This document shows, one piece after another, positions 7,721 through 15,769 of a DNA stretch of 56,599 nt. The notes beneath the pieces are model-generated. The model worked only from the letters and a program-made list of their open reading frames with translations. It searched no databases and was not told the origin of the DNA. The stretch covers positions 16,956 to 73,554 of IMG/VR virus record IMGVR_UViG_3300030117_005941, one strand, 5' to 3'. Every line of letters begins with the position of its first letter. The first letter of the stretch is position 1. This DNA comes from a virus. The position numbers and the translations under genes are program-made.

Positions 7721-8086
7721 ATGGCAACTTTAACAAGTATATTACAACTTTCAACAAGTGGTGTGGCTAAAGATGGTGTGAATATAACCTATTCTAACAT
7801 AGCTAATGTTAAAAATCCTGCTATTCAAACTAGTACAGCAACTGTTGCAACAGGTGGTGATACAGATATTGTTACTCCTGCTTCTGATGCAGCAGCATAT
7901 GTATATGTATGCAATAAAGATGCAACTAATTTTGTAAAGGTAAAATTAGGAGGTAATGAATTGCTAAGAGTGGGTCCAGGAGAGGCTAACTTATTTTGTG
8001 TACACAGCAATAATGCATGTGCACTAAGAGCTGACACTGCTGAATGCAAAGTTGAATTCGGATACTGGACATTTGACAAGTATTAA
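7721..8086 (+). CDS. Beta-rich virion-type paralogue 4
   Basis: A 121-residue family member and the close sister of the next gene (8106). The two share MxTLTSxxQLSTSG, KIANVKNPA-type and VGPGExxxFCVH segments, and the WTxxKY ending. It keeps the family's central strand (YVYVCNKDATNFVKV). It contains three Cys (VCNKD, FCVH, NACAL), unlike copies 1 and 3. Its leader contains an AAATAAATAAATAAATAATA run (7697-7719). Inferred structural role. Confidence 0.65.
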   Translation: MATLTSILQLSTSGVAKDGVNITYSNIANVKNPAIQTSTATVATGGDTDIVTPASDAAAYVYVCNKDATNFVKVKLGGNELLRVGPGEANLFCVHSNNACALRADTAECKVEFGYWTFDKY

Positions 8087-8105
8087 TAAAAAATAATTAT
8101 AAGAA

Positions 8106-8477
8106 ATGGGAACTTTAACAAGTGTAATTCAATTATCAACTTCTGGTATAGCAACGGATAGAGCAAGATTTAGTACATCTAAAATAGCTAACGTAAAAAA
8201 TCCTGCTACACAAACAGGAGCTTTATCTATATCAACTATTACTACAATAGCTACAGCACCTTCTGGAGCTACAGCTAGTGATGGTTTATATATGTATATA
8301 CATAACACAGATGCAACTAACTTTTTAGTTGTAACATTTGGTTCTACTAGCACCTTAAAGATTGGACCTGGAGAAACTAGTTTCTTCTGTGTTCATGACG
8401 GTATACTCGTAAAAGGTACTGCTAGTGCTGGAACTGTGAAGATAGAGTATGGTACTTGGACTTTAAGCAAATACTAA
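8106..8477 (+). CDS. Beta-rich virion-type paralogue 5
   Basis: A 123-residue sister of the 7721 gene. It reads MGTLTSVIQLSTSGIATD, then SKIANVKNPATQTG, MYIHNTDATNFLVV and LKIGPGETSFFCVHDG, and ends YGTWTLSKY. Only 4 bases separate its stop from the start of the large secreted repeat protein, so that protein is part of the phage transcription unit and not a detached insertion. Confidence 0.65.
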   Translation: MGTLTSVIQLSTSGIATDRARFSTSKIANVKNPATQTGALSISTITTIATAPSGATASDGLYMYIHNTDATNFLVVTFGSTSTLKIGPGETSFFCVHDGILVKGTASAGTVKIEYGTWTLSKY

Positions 8478-8481
8478 AAAC

Positions 8482-11400
8482 ATGAATAAATTTATACAAA
8501 TATTAATTATATTTGTATTAGCCCCTTCTCTCTTGTTTTCACAAGAGTCTTGGATACATATACAATTGCAAACAGATCAGTATCCTAGTGAAACATCATG
8601 GGAGTTGTATGATATTAGTGGTGCTGCAATAGCTGTAAATGAACCGTTCTTATTACCAGAATTTTTACATGATACTGTAATAAGTATACCAGCAGGTGAA
8701 TACATTATATCATTAAATGATACTTATGGTGATGGATTAGCTGGATCTTTTTGGGGTGGCAATAACGGATGGTTTTCAATAAGCAACGCTTGTCAAGATA
8801 GTTTAATGTATGTAGAGGGTGCTTTTTACGAAGATTCACTACTAACAACAGAACCTAGTGGACCAATATCTTTAGTAGATACTTTAACAATAGCACCTTG
8901 TGCTCCCCCTTTACAAGGTTGTACAGATGAATTAGCAGAAAACTTTAATGAAGATGCCTTAATTAATGATGGTAGTTGTACATATGTTTACGGATGTATA
9001 AATGAGTTTGCGTTTAATTATAATCCACTTGCAGCAGATATACCAACAGGTATTATAACACCAGGTTCAACATGCAACTTGGTATCCTTTACTAATACTC
9101 ACTTTGGAGTTGACCCCGAATTTTATTTACAATATCAAGATATTCTACAAATTGGTGCAAGAATATATGTTGGTGATAATGGACAGCAATGGTTTATAGA
9201 TGCTGTGGCTTTTGATGGTGGAGGTTGTAATTCACCTACAACATTAATCTATGTAGTATCAACACAAGCAGAAGCAGATGGAAACCCTAATACAAATACT
9301 CCAGGTGTAAATGTAAATGCTGTAGTAGGAGAAACATGGCAGGTAGATCCTTGTATTTTTATTTATGGATGTACAGATCCAAATGCACTAAACTATAATG
9401 AAGAAGCAGGTATTGATGATGGATCTTGTATTAACATACCAGGTTGTACAGACCCAGAAGCAGCTAGTTATAACCCTGCAGCAACTACAGACGATGGTTC
9501 ATGTAATGGAGGAGATATAACATGTACACCAGGTAAAACTTTAGTTACAGTTGAAATAATGGTAGATCAGTATGGTTGTGAAACTAGTTGGATAATATAT
9601 GATCAGTATGGTGATGGAACACCTTTAGCAGAAGTAAATGATAACACAACGTATTGTGGTGTGCCAGTAGGTACTACAGTAGAATATCAAACTTGTATTG
9701 ATGACAATACTAACATAATGTTTTGGTTACAAGACTCATATGGAGATGGTCTTGGTGGAGCTCAATGGGGTGGTATAGATGGTACTTGGGCGGTATATAC
9801 AGAATGTGGTGATACAATATCAGAAGGTATAGGTGATTTTGGAGAGCTTATAATTGATGTTGGTCAAGTAACACCATGTGCACCAGAGACTGTAGAAGGA
9901 TGTACAAACAATGAGTATTTAGAGTTTAACCCTTATGCTAATGAAGATGACGGATCATGTGAAACAGAAAGAATATTTGGTTGTATAAATCCTGATGCTT
10001 TTAATTTTAACCCTGATGCAAATACACAACTATCAAACCCTAATTGTACAAATACATTAAGATTGACAGATTGGGCTGATAATGGTTGGGCAGGTTCATT
10101 TTTAGTAGTTACACAAGGTGATCAGTGGTGGGGACCTTTTACATTACAAAGTGATCAGACAGTTTTTGAAACTGAAATTAATTTTAATACCAGTGAAATG
10201 GTTAAAGCTTATTTTTATTCTTTTGGTCAATCTCAACAAACAACAGAACAATGCAGCTTTGAAATAATTAATCCTATAGGGGATATTATATTAGAAGGTG
10301 GAACTAACCCTTACACAAATCCAATACTCTCTTATAACCAGTATAACTTTCTATATCAAGGTCAAGCTCTGTGTGGTAATAACTGCATTCCTAAAATTTA
10401 TGGTTGTTTAGATTTAGAAGCGGTTAACTTTGACCCAATAGCAAATACAAGCAGTAATGACTGTTATTACAATCCTGGTTGTACTGATGCAGCTTATATT
10501 GAATATTATAATTATATAGAACAAAATGCAATAGAAGCAGATTTTGATAATGGAACATGTGAAGTATATGCTATATTTGGTTGTATAGATGAAACAGCGT
10601 ATAATTATAATGAACTAGCAACAGTTAATCAAGTGGCTGTTGAAGATGAAACAGATCCTTGTATACCAACCATTTTAGGTTGTACAGACCCATTAGCATT
10701 TAACTATGATCAAGAAGCAAATACTCTAGAACCAGGATCATGTGAGCCTGTTATTAATGGTTGTACAGACTCTGCTGCGTTTAACTATGATGAAGATGCT
10801 AACACAGATAATGACTCTTGTATAGAAATAGTATACGGTTGCACAGATGATGAAGCATTTAACTATTATCCAGATGCAAATGTAGATGATGATTCTTGTG
10901 AACCGGTAATTGAAGGTTGTACACAGTCAAATCAATTTAATTACAACGAGCTAGCTAACACAGATGATGGTTCTTGTTATCCTTTTGTATATGGTTGTTT
11001 AAATCCAAACTCTTATACATATAATGATTATGATAATGATGGTGTTGGTAATCCTATAACAGGAATAAATGGTGTAGATGTTAATACAAATAATAATTTA
11101 TGTGAACCTTTTATTTATGGTTGTTTAGATGAAACAGCATTTAACTACAATTCAGAAGCTAACACAGCAGATGAAAATAATCCATGTGAACCATTTATAT
11201 ATGGTTGTATGGATCCAACTCAATTCAATTATGATGTTAACGTAAATACTGACGATGGTTCTTGTATAGAATTTGCATATGGTTGTACAGACCCAGAAGC
11301 ATTTAACTATGATGAAACAGCAAATACAAATGTTGGTTGTATATCATTTGTTTATGGTTGTACAAATCCAGACGCCTTTAATTATAACCCACAAGCTAAT

Positions 11401-12348
11401 ACAGAAGATAATAGTTGTGAAGCTGTAGTTATTGGATGTACAGATTCTACAGCAAACAATTATGATGAGAATGCTAATACTAATAATGGTTGTATATATC
11501 CAGTATATGGTTGTACTGATGAGGAAGCATTTAATTATAACTCTAATGCTAACACAGATGATGGTTCATGTATACCTTTAATTTATGGGTGTACAGATAA
11601 TACAATGTTTAATTATAATTCAGAAGCAAATACTGAAAATGGTAGTTGTATAGAATTTATATATGGTTGTATGGATTCAACAGCGTTTAATTATGATCCA
11701 ACAGCTAACACAGATAATAGTTCATGTATCCCCATAATTGAAGGTTGCACTGATCCAAGTGCATTTAATTATAATGCAGATGCAAATACAGAAGACTTTT
11801 CATGTATTGAAGTTGTTATAGGTTGTACAGATCCAGATGCAATAAATTATGACCCTTTAGCAAACACAGATTCAGGAGCTTGTATAGATGTATTAACAGG
11901 TTGTACTGATGTAAATGCATATAATTATAGTTTAACAGCTAATACAGATGACGGTTCATGTGTTTATGATGCAGGATGTAGTGGAGGACCAGGAGAACCA
12001 TATTGGTTACCTAATGAATGTTTTGCATGGGTAATATCAGTAGATGATGAATGTTGTAATGGTCAATGGGATTCATATTGTGTAGAATTATATAATTATT
12101 GTGATTTAGGTTGGCCTATTGATTTAATAGAATCTTCTTCTGAATTATTGATTTATCCTAATCCAGTAATTGATATATTAAATATAAATCAAGAAATTGA
12201 TGTAAAATTATATGATATGGTAGGAAATTTAGTAATTTCTAAAGAAAACATAACACAAATAGATATGACTAATTTACCAAGTGGTATTTACAATTTAAAT
12301 ATAAACCACAATAATAAAATAATAAATAATAAAATTATAAAACAATAA
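8482..12348 (+). CDS. Secreted Cys-repeat protein with type IX secretion (T9SS) sorting domain
   Basis: A 1288-residue exported protein. It has a signal peptide at residues 1-20 with a typical flavobacterial cut region (LLFSQES). Two copies of a beta domain follow, with pattern DxYxxETSW...DxYGDGL (about residues 21-130 and 350-475). About 25 repeats of the form GC-T-D-P-x-A-x-N-Y-(N/D)-x-x-A-N-T-D-D-G-S-C come next, continuous from about residue 733. A WxxYCVELYxYC segment leads to a C-terminal type A sorting domain at about 1220-1288 (LLIYPNPVIDILNI ... LYDMVGNLV ... MTNLPSGIYNLNI ... KIIKQ). Established knowledge: such tails send proteins through the Bacteroidota T9SS to the cell surface or medium. 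The acidic Asp/Asn turns suggest calcium binding. It is expressed 4 bases behind a phage structural gene. Host-derived acquisition is inferred. Confidence 0.92.
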   Translation: MNKFIQILIIFVLAPSLLFSQESWIHIQLQTDQYPSETSWELYDISGAAIAVNEPFLLPEFLHDTVISIPAGEYIISLNDTYGDGLAGSFWGGNNGWFSISNACQDSLMYVEGAFYEDSLLTTEPSGPISLVDTLTIAPCAPPLQGCTDELAENFNEDALINDGSCTYVYGCINEFAFNYNPLAADIPTGIITPGSTCNLVSFTNTHFGVDPEFYLQYQDILQIGARIYVGDNGQQWFIDAVAFDGGGCNSPTTLIYVVSTQAEADGNPNTNTPGVNVNAVVGETWQVDPCIFIYGCTDPNALNYNEEAGIDDGSCINIPGCTDPEAASYNPAATTDDGSCNGGDITCTPGKTLVTVEIMVDQYGCETSWIIYDQYGDGTPLAEVNDNTTYCGVPVGTTVEYQTCIDDNTNIMFWLQDSYGDGLGGAQWGGIDGTWAVYTECGDTISEGIGDFGELIIDVGQVTPCAPETVEGCTNNEYLEFNPYANEDDGSCETERIFGCINPDAFNFNPDANTQLSNPNCTNTLRLTDWADNGWAGSFLVVTQGDQWWGPFTLQSDQTVFETEINFNTSEMVKAYFYSFGQSQQTTEQCSFEIINPIGDIILEGGTNPYTNPILSYNQYNFLYQGQALCGNNCIPKIYGCLDLEAVNFDPIANTSSNDCYYNPGCTDAAYIEYYNYIEQNAIEADFDNGTCEVYAIFGCIDETAYNYNELATVNQVAVEDETDPCIPTILGCTDPLAFNYDQEANTLEPGSCEPVINGCTDSAAFNYDEDANTDNDSCIEIVYGCTDDEAFNYYPDANVDDDSCEPVIEGCTQSNQFNYNELANTDDGSCYPFVYGCLNPNSYTYNDYDNDGVGNPITGINGVDVNTNNNLCEPFIYGCLDETAFNYNSEANTADENNPCEPFIYGCMDPTQFNYDVNVNTDDGSCIEFAYGCTDPEAFNYDETANTNVGCISFVYGCTNPDAFNYNPQANTEDNSCEAVVIGCTDSTANNYDENANTNNGCIYPVYGCTDEEAFNYNSNANTDDGSCIPLIYGCTDNTMFNYNSEANTENGSCIEFIYGCMDSTAFNYDPTANTDNSSCIPIIEGCTDPSAFNYNADANTEDFSCIEVVIGCTDPDAINYDPLANTDSGACIDVLTGCTDVNAYNYSLTANTDDGSCVYDAGCSGGPGEPYWLPNECFAWVISVDDECCNGQWDSYCVELYNYCDLGWPIDLIESSSELLIYPNPVIDILNINQEIDVKLYDMVGNLVISKENITQIDMTNLPSGIYNLNINHNNKIINNKIIKQ
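10678..11961 (+). repeat. Near-continuous array of 16 GCTD...DGSC protein repeats
   Basis: About 72-90 bases per unit, encoding 20-37 residue repeats, each bounded by a Cys near its start (GCTD) and a Cys at its end (DGSC). Linkers such as IEFIY, EPVIE and IPLIY separate the units. Codon choice differs between units, so this is a diverged protein-level array and not a recent DNA expansion. Related units occur in the genes at 42965, 49585 and 52322. Confidence 0.9.
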
Positions 12349-12350
12349 CG

Positions 12351-12380
12351 CCTTTTAAAATAAATATATATTTATTAAGG
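12351..12380. promoter_or_regulatory. 18-bp palindrome with TATATTTATTA element
   Basis: AATAAATATATATTTATT (12359-12376) is a perfect palindrome, bracketed by CCTT (12351) and AAGG (12377-12380). It lies between the secreted-protein gene and the next gene. It contains TATATTTATTA (12367-12377), one of five such elements placed 23-28 bases before start codons, so it could be a promoter, a terminator or an operator. Confidence 0.35.
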
Positions 12381-12396
12381 AACAACATTATAAAAA

Positions 12397-13566
12397 ATGG
12401 CAAATAATAAACTTTACGGATATACTCCTACAACTTCAAAAGAAAAAGAAGGTAATAGATTAGACCAATATAATCCATACGAATTTAGAAAAGGTATGGA
12501 TTATGAATTAACTTCTATGGGATGCATGAGACTAGCAGAATCTACTATTGAAGAAAGAGAAAAAGCTACAGAATCTGTTCTTAAAAATTTAGAAAGTCAC
12601 CCTGCTTATTATTCAGGTTTAATACAATTTGAAGCAGGAATGAACCATGCGGGTAAAATTGATGGTAAAAATTTTAAAACTTGGCTTAAAGATCATTTTG
12701 AAGTAAATAAAATGCAAGAAATTCAAAATGGATTTGATAGAAAAAATGTTACTTCAGATGTAAGAGCTAAAAGTTTAAAAACACCAAAATTTGATGATCA
12801 AATGACTGAACCTAAAGGATACAATAAAAAAGATTACACAACTCCTTTTGAAACAAAACCTTCTCCTTTAAAAGAAGAACAACTTAGAAAAACAATTAGA
12901 AATGAAGCTTTAAAAATTCTTAAAGAACAAGATGAAGAAGAATTTGACGCTGATGTTGATAAAGCAGATAAAGCAGCTACTAAAGCTGCTAAAAAATCAA
13001 AATCAAGTAATAGATTTGATTTAGAAAGAGAAGCAATTAAAGACTTATTATATAGAGGTAAAAAAGGAAAAGAAAGCGAATATACAGAAGAAGAACCAGC
13101 TCCTAAAAGTATTCTTGATATAAAAAATCAAATGTTAGATTTATATAAAAATAAATTTAAAGGAAAAGAAGGAGGTGTAGATGACTATAATGCAGAACTA
13201 AAAAAAGTAAATGAAAAATTTAAAAAAATATTAGAAAAGCATGTAAAAACTTTTGGTGAAGAAGGAAAAGGTAACAATGTTACTTTAAATATTGTATATG
13301 GAGAAAAATTACCTGATACTATTAAATTGTTAGGTGCAAGACTAAAAGCTTTAGAAAAAGAAGAAGAAGAAGATATAGTATCAGCAAATGAATTAAGACG
13401 TGAAGTAGCAAAAACAGATATGACACGTGAACAACATATTAAACTTCTTGAAATAATTAAAAAACATGGTGTCTCTTTAAGAGAAGGAGCTATGGGTGTT
13501 AAGCAATATTATAATATAGCAAAAGAAGCATATTTAGAAGGTGTTGCAAACGGTTTAAAAATATAA
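12397..13566 (+). CDS. Unknown charged phage protein with internal LKEQ leader-like helix
   Basis: A 389-residue, soluble, very Lys/Glu-rich protein. Residues 20-100 look globular (NRLDQYNPYEFRKGMDYEL ... HPAYYSGLIQFEAGMNHAGK). A helix then follows (LRKTIRNEALKILKEQDEEE) with L175-K-E177-Q178, the same end motif as the N-terminal leaders of many proteins downstream. The C-terminal half is helical and acidic/basic. I do not recognise the family. The layout (fixed N-terminal domain, leader-like helix with a possible prohead-protease site, charged helices) would fit a scaffold or internal head protein; that is inference. A TATATTTATTA element precedes it. Confidence 0.7.
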   Translation: MANNKLYGYTPTTSKEKEGNRLDQYNPYEFRKGMDYELTSMGCMRLAESTIEEREKATESVLKNLESHPAYYSGLIQFEAGMNHAGKIDGKNFKTWLKDHFEVNKMQEIQNGFDRKNVTSDVRAKSLKTPKFDDQMTEPKGYNKKDYTTPFETKPSPLKEEQLRKTIRNEALKILKEQDEEEFDADVDKADKAATKAAKKSKSSNRFDLEREAIKDLLYRGKKGKESEYTEEEPAPKSILDIKNQMLDLYKNKFKGKEGGVDDYNAELKKVNEKFKKILEKHVKTFGEEGKGNNVTLNIVYGEKLPDTIKLLGARLKALEKEEEEDIVSANELRREVAKTDMTREQHIKLLEIIKKHGVSLREGAMGVKQYYNIAKEAYLEGVANGLKI

Positions 13567-13585
13567 AATATAAAAATAAATAGTT

Positions 13586-13735
13586 ATGAATTGGATAAAT
13601 AGTTGGAGAGAAGGTAATAAAAAAAATATTGTCGACTTTACATTAAGATTTGGAGTATTAACTCTATTTGAACTTAAGTGGAATCCCGGAATTAAGTTTA
13701 GATTATTAATATTAAATTTTGGGATTGAATTATAA
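13586..13735 (+). CDS. Small 49-residue protein, unknown
   Basis: A short intact frame in the gap between two larger genes: MNWINSWREGNKKNIVDFTL, then a segment that repeats its own style (FELKWNPGIKFRLLILNFGI). It has alternating hydrophobic and basic residues like a small beta protein, and the TAAAAATAAATAG leader resembles those of neighbouring genes. I do not recognise it. It fills what would otherwise be a gap of about 200 bases in very dense coding sequence, which supports it being real. Confidence 0.45.
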   Translation: MNWINSWREGNKKNIVDFTLRFGVLTLFELKWNPGIKFRLLILNFGIEL

Positions 13736-13769
13736 GACTATAAGCTAATAATATTAAAATTAAATAAAG

Positions 13770-14219
13770 ATGAATTTAACAGAATTAAAAAAAATGGTTA
13801 AAGAAGAATATAATAAATTCTTAGAACAAGATATGCCTGACATGCCTGACATGCCTCAACCATCAGCAGGTATGGAAGATCCTACAATAGCAGTATCTGA
13901 CAATGACATAGATCTTGATGGAGGAGAAAATCCAGAAGATACTTTACGTGCAATTTTTGACATGCTAAAAGATTTTTTTGAAGGAGATGATAAACCTGCT
14001 CCTAAAGCACCTAAAGCTAATAATAAAAAAGATGATGATAAAGGTGATGACAAAAAAGATGATGATAAAAAAGATGATGATAAAAAAGATGATGATAAAA
14101 AAGATGATGTCAAAGAATCATATAATAGAAAATTTAGAAGAAAAATTTCTCCTAATAAATCTAATGATATGAAAATTTTACAAGAAAGGTTTAAAAAATT
14201 AGCTAATATTATAAAATAA
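13770..14219 (+). CDS. Acidic/basic low-complexity protein with N-terminal leader helix
   Basis: A 149-residue protein. It has the leader-like N-terminus MNLTELKKMVKEEYNKFLEQ, a DMP-DMP-DMP repeat and an acidic stretch. A KKDDD repeat follows (about residues 86-114). It ends in the motif ILQERFKKLANIIK, which recurs as RMQKLAGL and RFKKLAGI at the C-termini of the 49585 and 52322 proteins. These ends mark it as a member of the phage's leader-bearing protein set. The middle is probably disordered. The role is unknown; capsid packaging is a hypothesis from the leader. Confidence 0.65.
   Translation: MNLTELKKMVKEEYNKFLEQDMPDMPDMPQPSAGMEDPTIAVSDNDIDLDGGENPEDTLRAIFDMLKDFFEGDDKPAPKAPKANNKKDDDKGDDKKDDDKKDDDKKDDDKKDDVKESYNRKFRRKISPNKSNDMKILQERFKKLANIIK
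14025..14110 (+). repeat. 15-bp tandem repeat encoding KKDDD
   Basis: AAAAAAGATGATGAT is repeated in tandem with slight variation (one unit has GGTGATGAC), inside the gene at 13770. It is nearly identical between units, unlike the diverged Cys repeats elsewhere, so it is probably recent and prone to slippage. Confidence 0.85.
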
Positions 14220-14223
14220 TATT

Positions 14224-15465
14224 ATGACTCTTGATGAGTTATTATTAGAATGGTCTTATAGGTCAGAAAAGGGGTATCCATCTTTGGATAGCCCTTCTGA
14301 TATCTTTACTCTTAAACAAATTTTAGAAAAATTAAAATTACCTTCTAATAAAATTATTAATAATTTAAAAGAAGGTACTAAAGCATCTAATAGTAGAAAT
14401 GCTATAGCTAAAATAGTAGATTCTCCTGAAGGAAAAGAATCAGGTTTAACTACTATGTCAAATGTTTATAGAGTAGGTAATCAAAAAAAGATTGATAAAG
14501 ATAAATTTATGGAAATTATAATTTCTCTTTTCAATAATCCTCAAATTACAATTCATGAACCTAAATCAGGTCCTAATAAAAGTTCAAAATATAATATGTT
14601 TGAATTTGAAACTGAAGAAGGTCAAGTACAAATAGTTTTAGCAGGTGGAGCTAATGAAGGAGAAGTTTATGAACAAGATCTTTTAACTAAAATACAAGGA
14701 TCTGTTGGTTTTCCTATGGACGAAATAGAATTTCCTGATATTCAAAAATTATTTACAACTATAGGTATTGATCCTGAAGATCTTACCCCTGATGATGCTG
14801 AATTTATGGGAGCTGCAGATACAAAAAGACAATTATCATTTGAAGGACCTACAGATTTAGGATCTAAAGTAGCAGATCTTGTAATACATGCTGAACAAGA
14901 TATTTATTTATCTATAAAAAATAGAAAGGGTTCTGGAATATATAATGGAGGAAATGTTCCTTTTGTTTATTTAAATGATGAAGGTCAAGCTATATTTGAT
15001 GAAAGTAAATATAATGAAAAACCATTATTTAAAGAAATATTTGAAGCTTGTGGTATTGACCCACAAAGAATGGCAGATGGTTTAAATGCTTATATTAATG
15101 GAGAAGGAGAAAAAGGAGAATGGGAACCATCATCTGGTGTAGATGTAAATAAAATAAGAAATTTACTAGCATCTTCATTTGGATATAACTATTGGTATGT
15201 AAGAGAAAAATCAGGTGGTGAAATATTTGTTCATTATATAGATGGTGAACAAGGAGCTTATGATATGGTAGGAGAATTGAATGAAAATGCAGTACAAATA
15301 AAATATCCAGGTACTACATCTAAAAATTTAGATGTAGTTATTGAAACTAATAGTCCTGTTTTTCAACAAGATGAAGGAAAAGTACCTTTAAAATACCAAA
15401 TAGTCATAAGAAACGCATCAGGTAAAATCCTTCCTGCAAGGCTTAACATAAGAACCAATAAATAA
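14224..15465 (+). CDS. Unknown phage protein, possible PD-(D/E)xK-type nuclease fold
   Basis: A 413-residue protein. It begins MTLDELLLEWSYRSEKGYP, a start I associate with proteins of marine T4-like phages. In the middle, NEGEVYEQDLLTKI, then LGSKVADLVIHAEQDIYLSI followed by KNRKG, has the order Glu, Asp, strand, Lys expected of restriction-endonuclease-like folds. I cannot confirm the fold by eye. The C-terminal third (YNYWYVREKSGGEIFVHYID ... VQIKYPGT) is beta-rich and could bind DNA or a protein partner. It starts 4 bases after the preceding gene, and a small hairpin at its stop codon may end the transcript. Confidence 0.65.
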   Translation: MTLDELLLEWSYRSEKGYPSLDSPSDIFTLKQILEKLKLPSNKIINNLKEGTKASNSRNAIAKIVDSPEGKESGLTTMSNVYRVGNQKKIDKDKFMEIIISLFNNPQITIHEPKSGPNKSSKYNMFEFETEEGQVQIVLAGGANEGEVYEQDLLTKIQGSVGFPMDEIEFPDIQKLFTTIGIDPEDLTPDDAEFMGAADTKRQLSFEGPTDLGSKVADLVIHAEQDIYLSIKNRKGSGIYNGGNVPFVYLNDEGQAIFDESKYNEKPLFKEIFEACGIDPQRMADGLNAYINGEGEKGEWEPSSGVDVNKIRNLLASSFGYNYWYVREKSGGEIFVHYIDGEQGAYDMVGELNENAVQIKYPGTTSKNLDVVIETNSPVFQQDEGKVPLKYQIVIRNASGKILPARLNIRTNK

Positions 15466-15475
15466 TTTGGTTTTT
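15452..15475 (+). terminator. Weak intrinsic terminator-like hairpin
   Basis: AACCAA (15453-15458) pairs with TTGGTT (15467-15472) across an 8-base loop that holds the stop codon of the preceding gene, and a T-run continues to 15475. The stem is short and AT-rich, so termination would be partial at best. Confidence 0.35.
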
Positions 15476-15518
15476 CAAAATTCCCTTATTACATATAAAT
15501 TAATAAATAAAAATAATT

Positions 15519-15755
15519 ATGAAATATTCAAGACAAGTACAAGGAGCTCTTAATAGATTAGATCAAACCCTATTAGCTCTTAATAGATTAGTTAAAGAAG
15601 GCAAACAAACAGAAGCTATTCAATTTATGGAACAAGGAGCATTAAAAGATGCTTTTGAAGACTTACAAAATATAATTACAGTAGCAGGAGGACCAGGAAA
15701 TACAGCAGATATGGGAGCTAGAGGTACAAATCAAGCAGGTACATTTAGAGAATAA
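15519..15755 (+). CDS. Small helical protein, unknown
   Basis: A 78-residue protein. The first 55 residues form helices with a repeated ALNRL segment (GALNRLDQTLLALNRLVKE), and the Gly-rich tail looks disordered (AGGPGNTADMGARGTNQAG). No family recognised. It lies alone after the hairpin at 15452 and shortly before the HD hydrolase gene. Small helical proteins with Gly-rich tails are common in the structural regions of marine T4-like phages, but no specific role can be given. Confidence 0.6.
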   Translation: MKYSRQVQGALNRLDQTLLALNRLVKEGKQTEAIQFMEQGALKDAFEDLQNIITVAGGPGNTADMGARGTNQAGTFRE

Positions 15756-15769
15756 TAAAAAAATAGGTT

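Noticed and set aside
10678-11961. Repeat array as CRISPR or DNA-level satellite
   Set aside because: The units are conserved at protein level with differing codons, have no constant DNA repeat and spacer structure, and lie in one open frame.
8482-12348. Interpretation of the large repeat gene as host chromosome carried over by mis-assembly
   Set aside because: It is spaced 4 bases from a phage-type gene, has the same leader style and base composition, and its repeats recur in phage genes far downstream. Not excluded absolutely, but less likely.
13856-14172. Long frames on both strands across the KKDDD repeat
   Set aside because: They are shadows produced by the repetitive AAAGATGAT sequence; the leader-bearing frame at 13770 has a sensible start and end motif.
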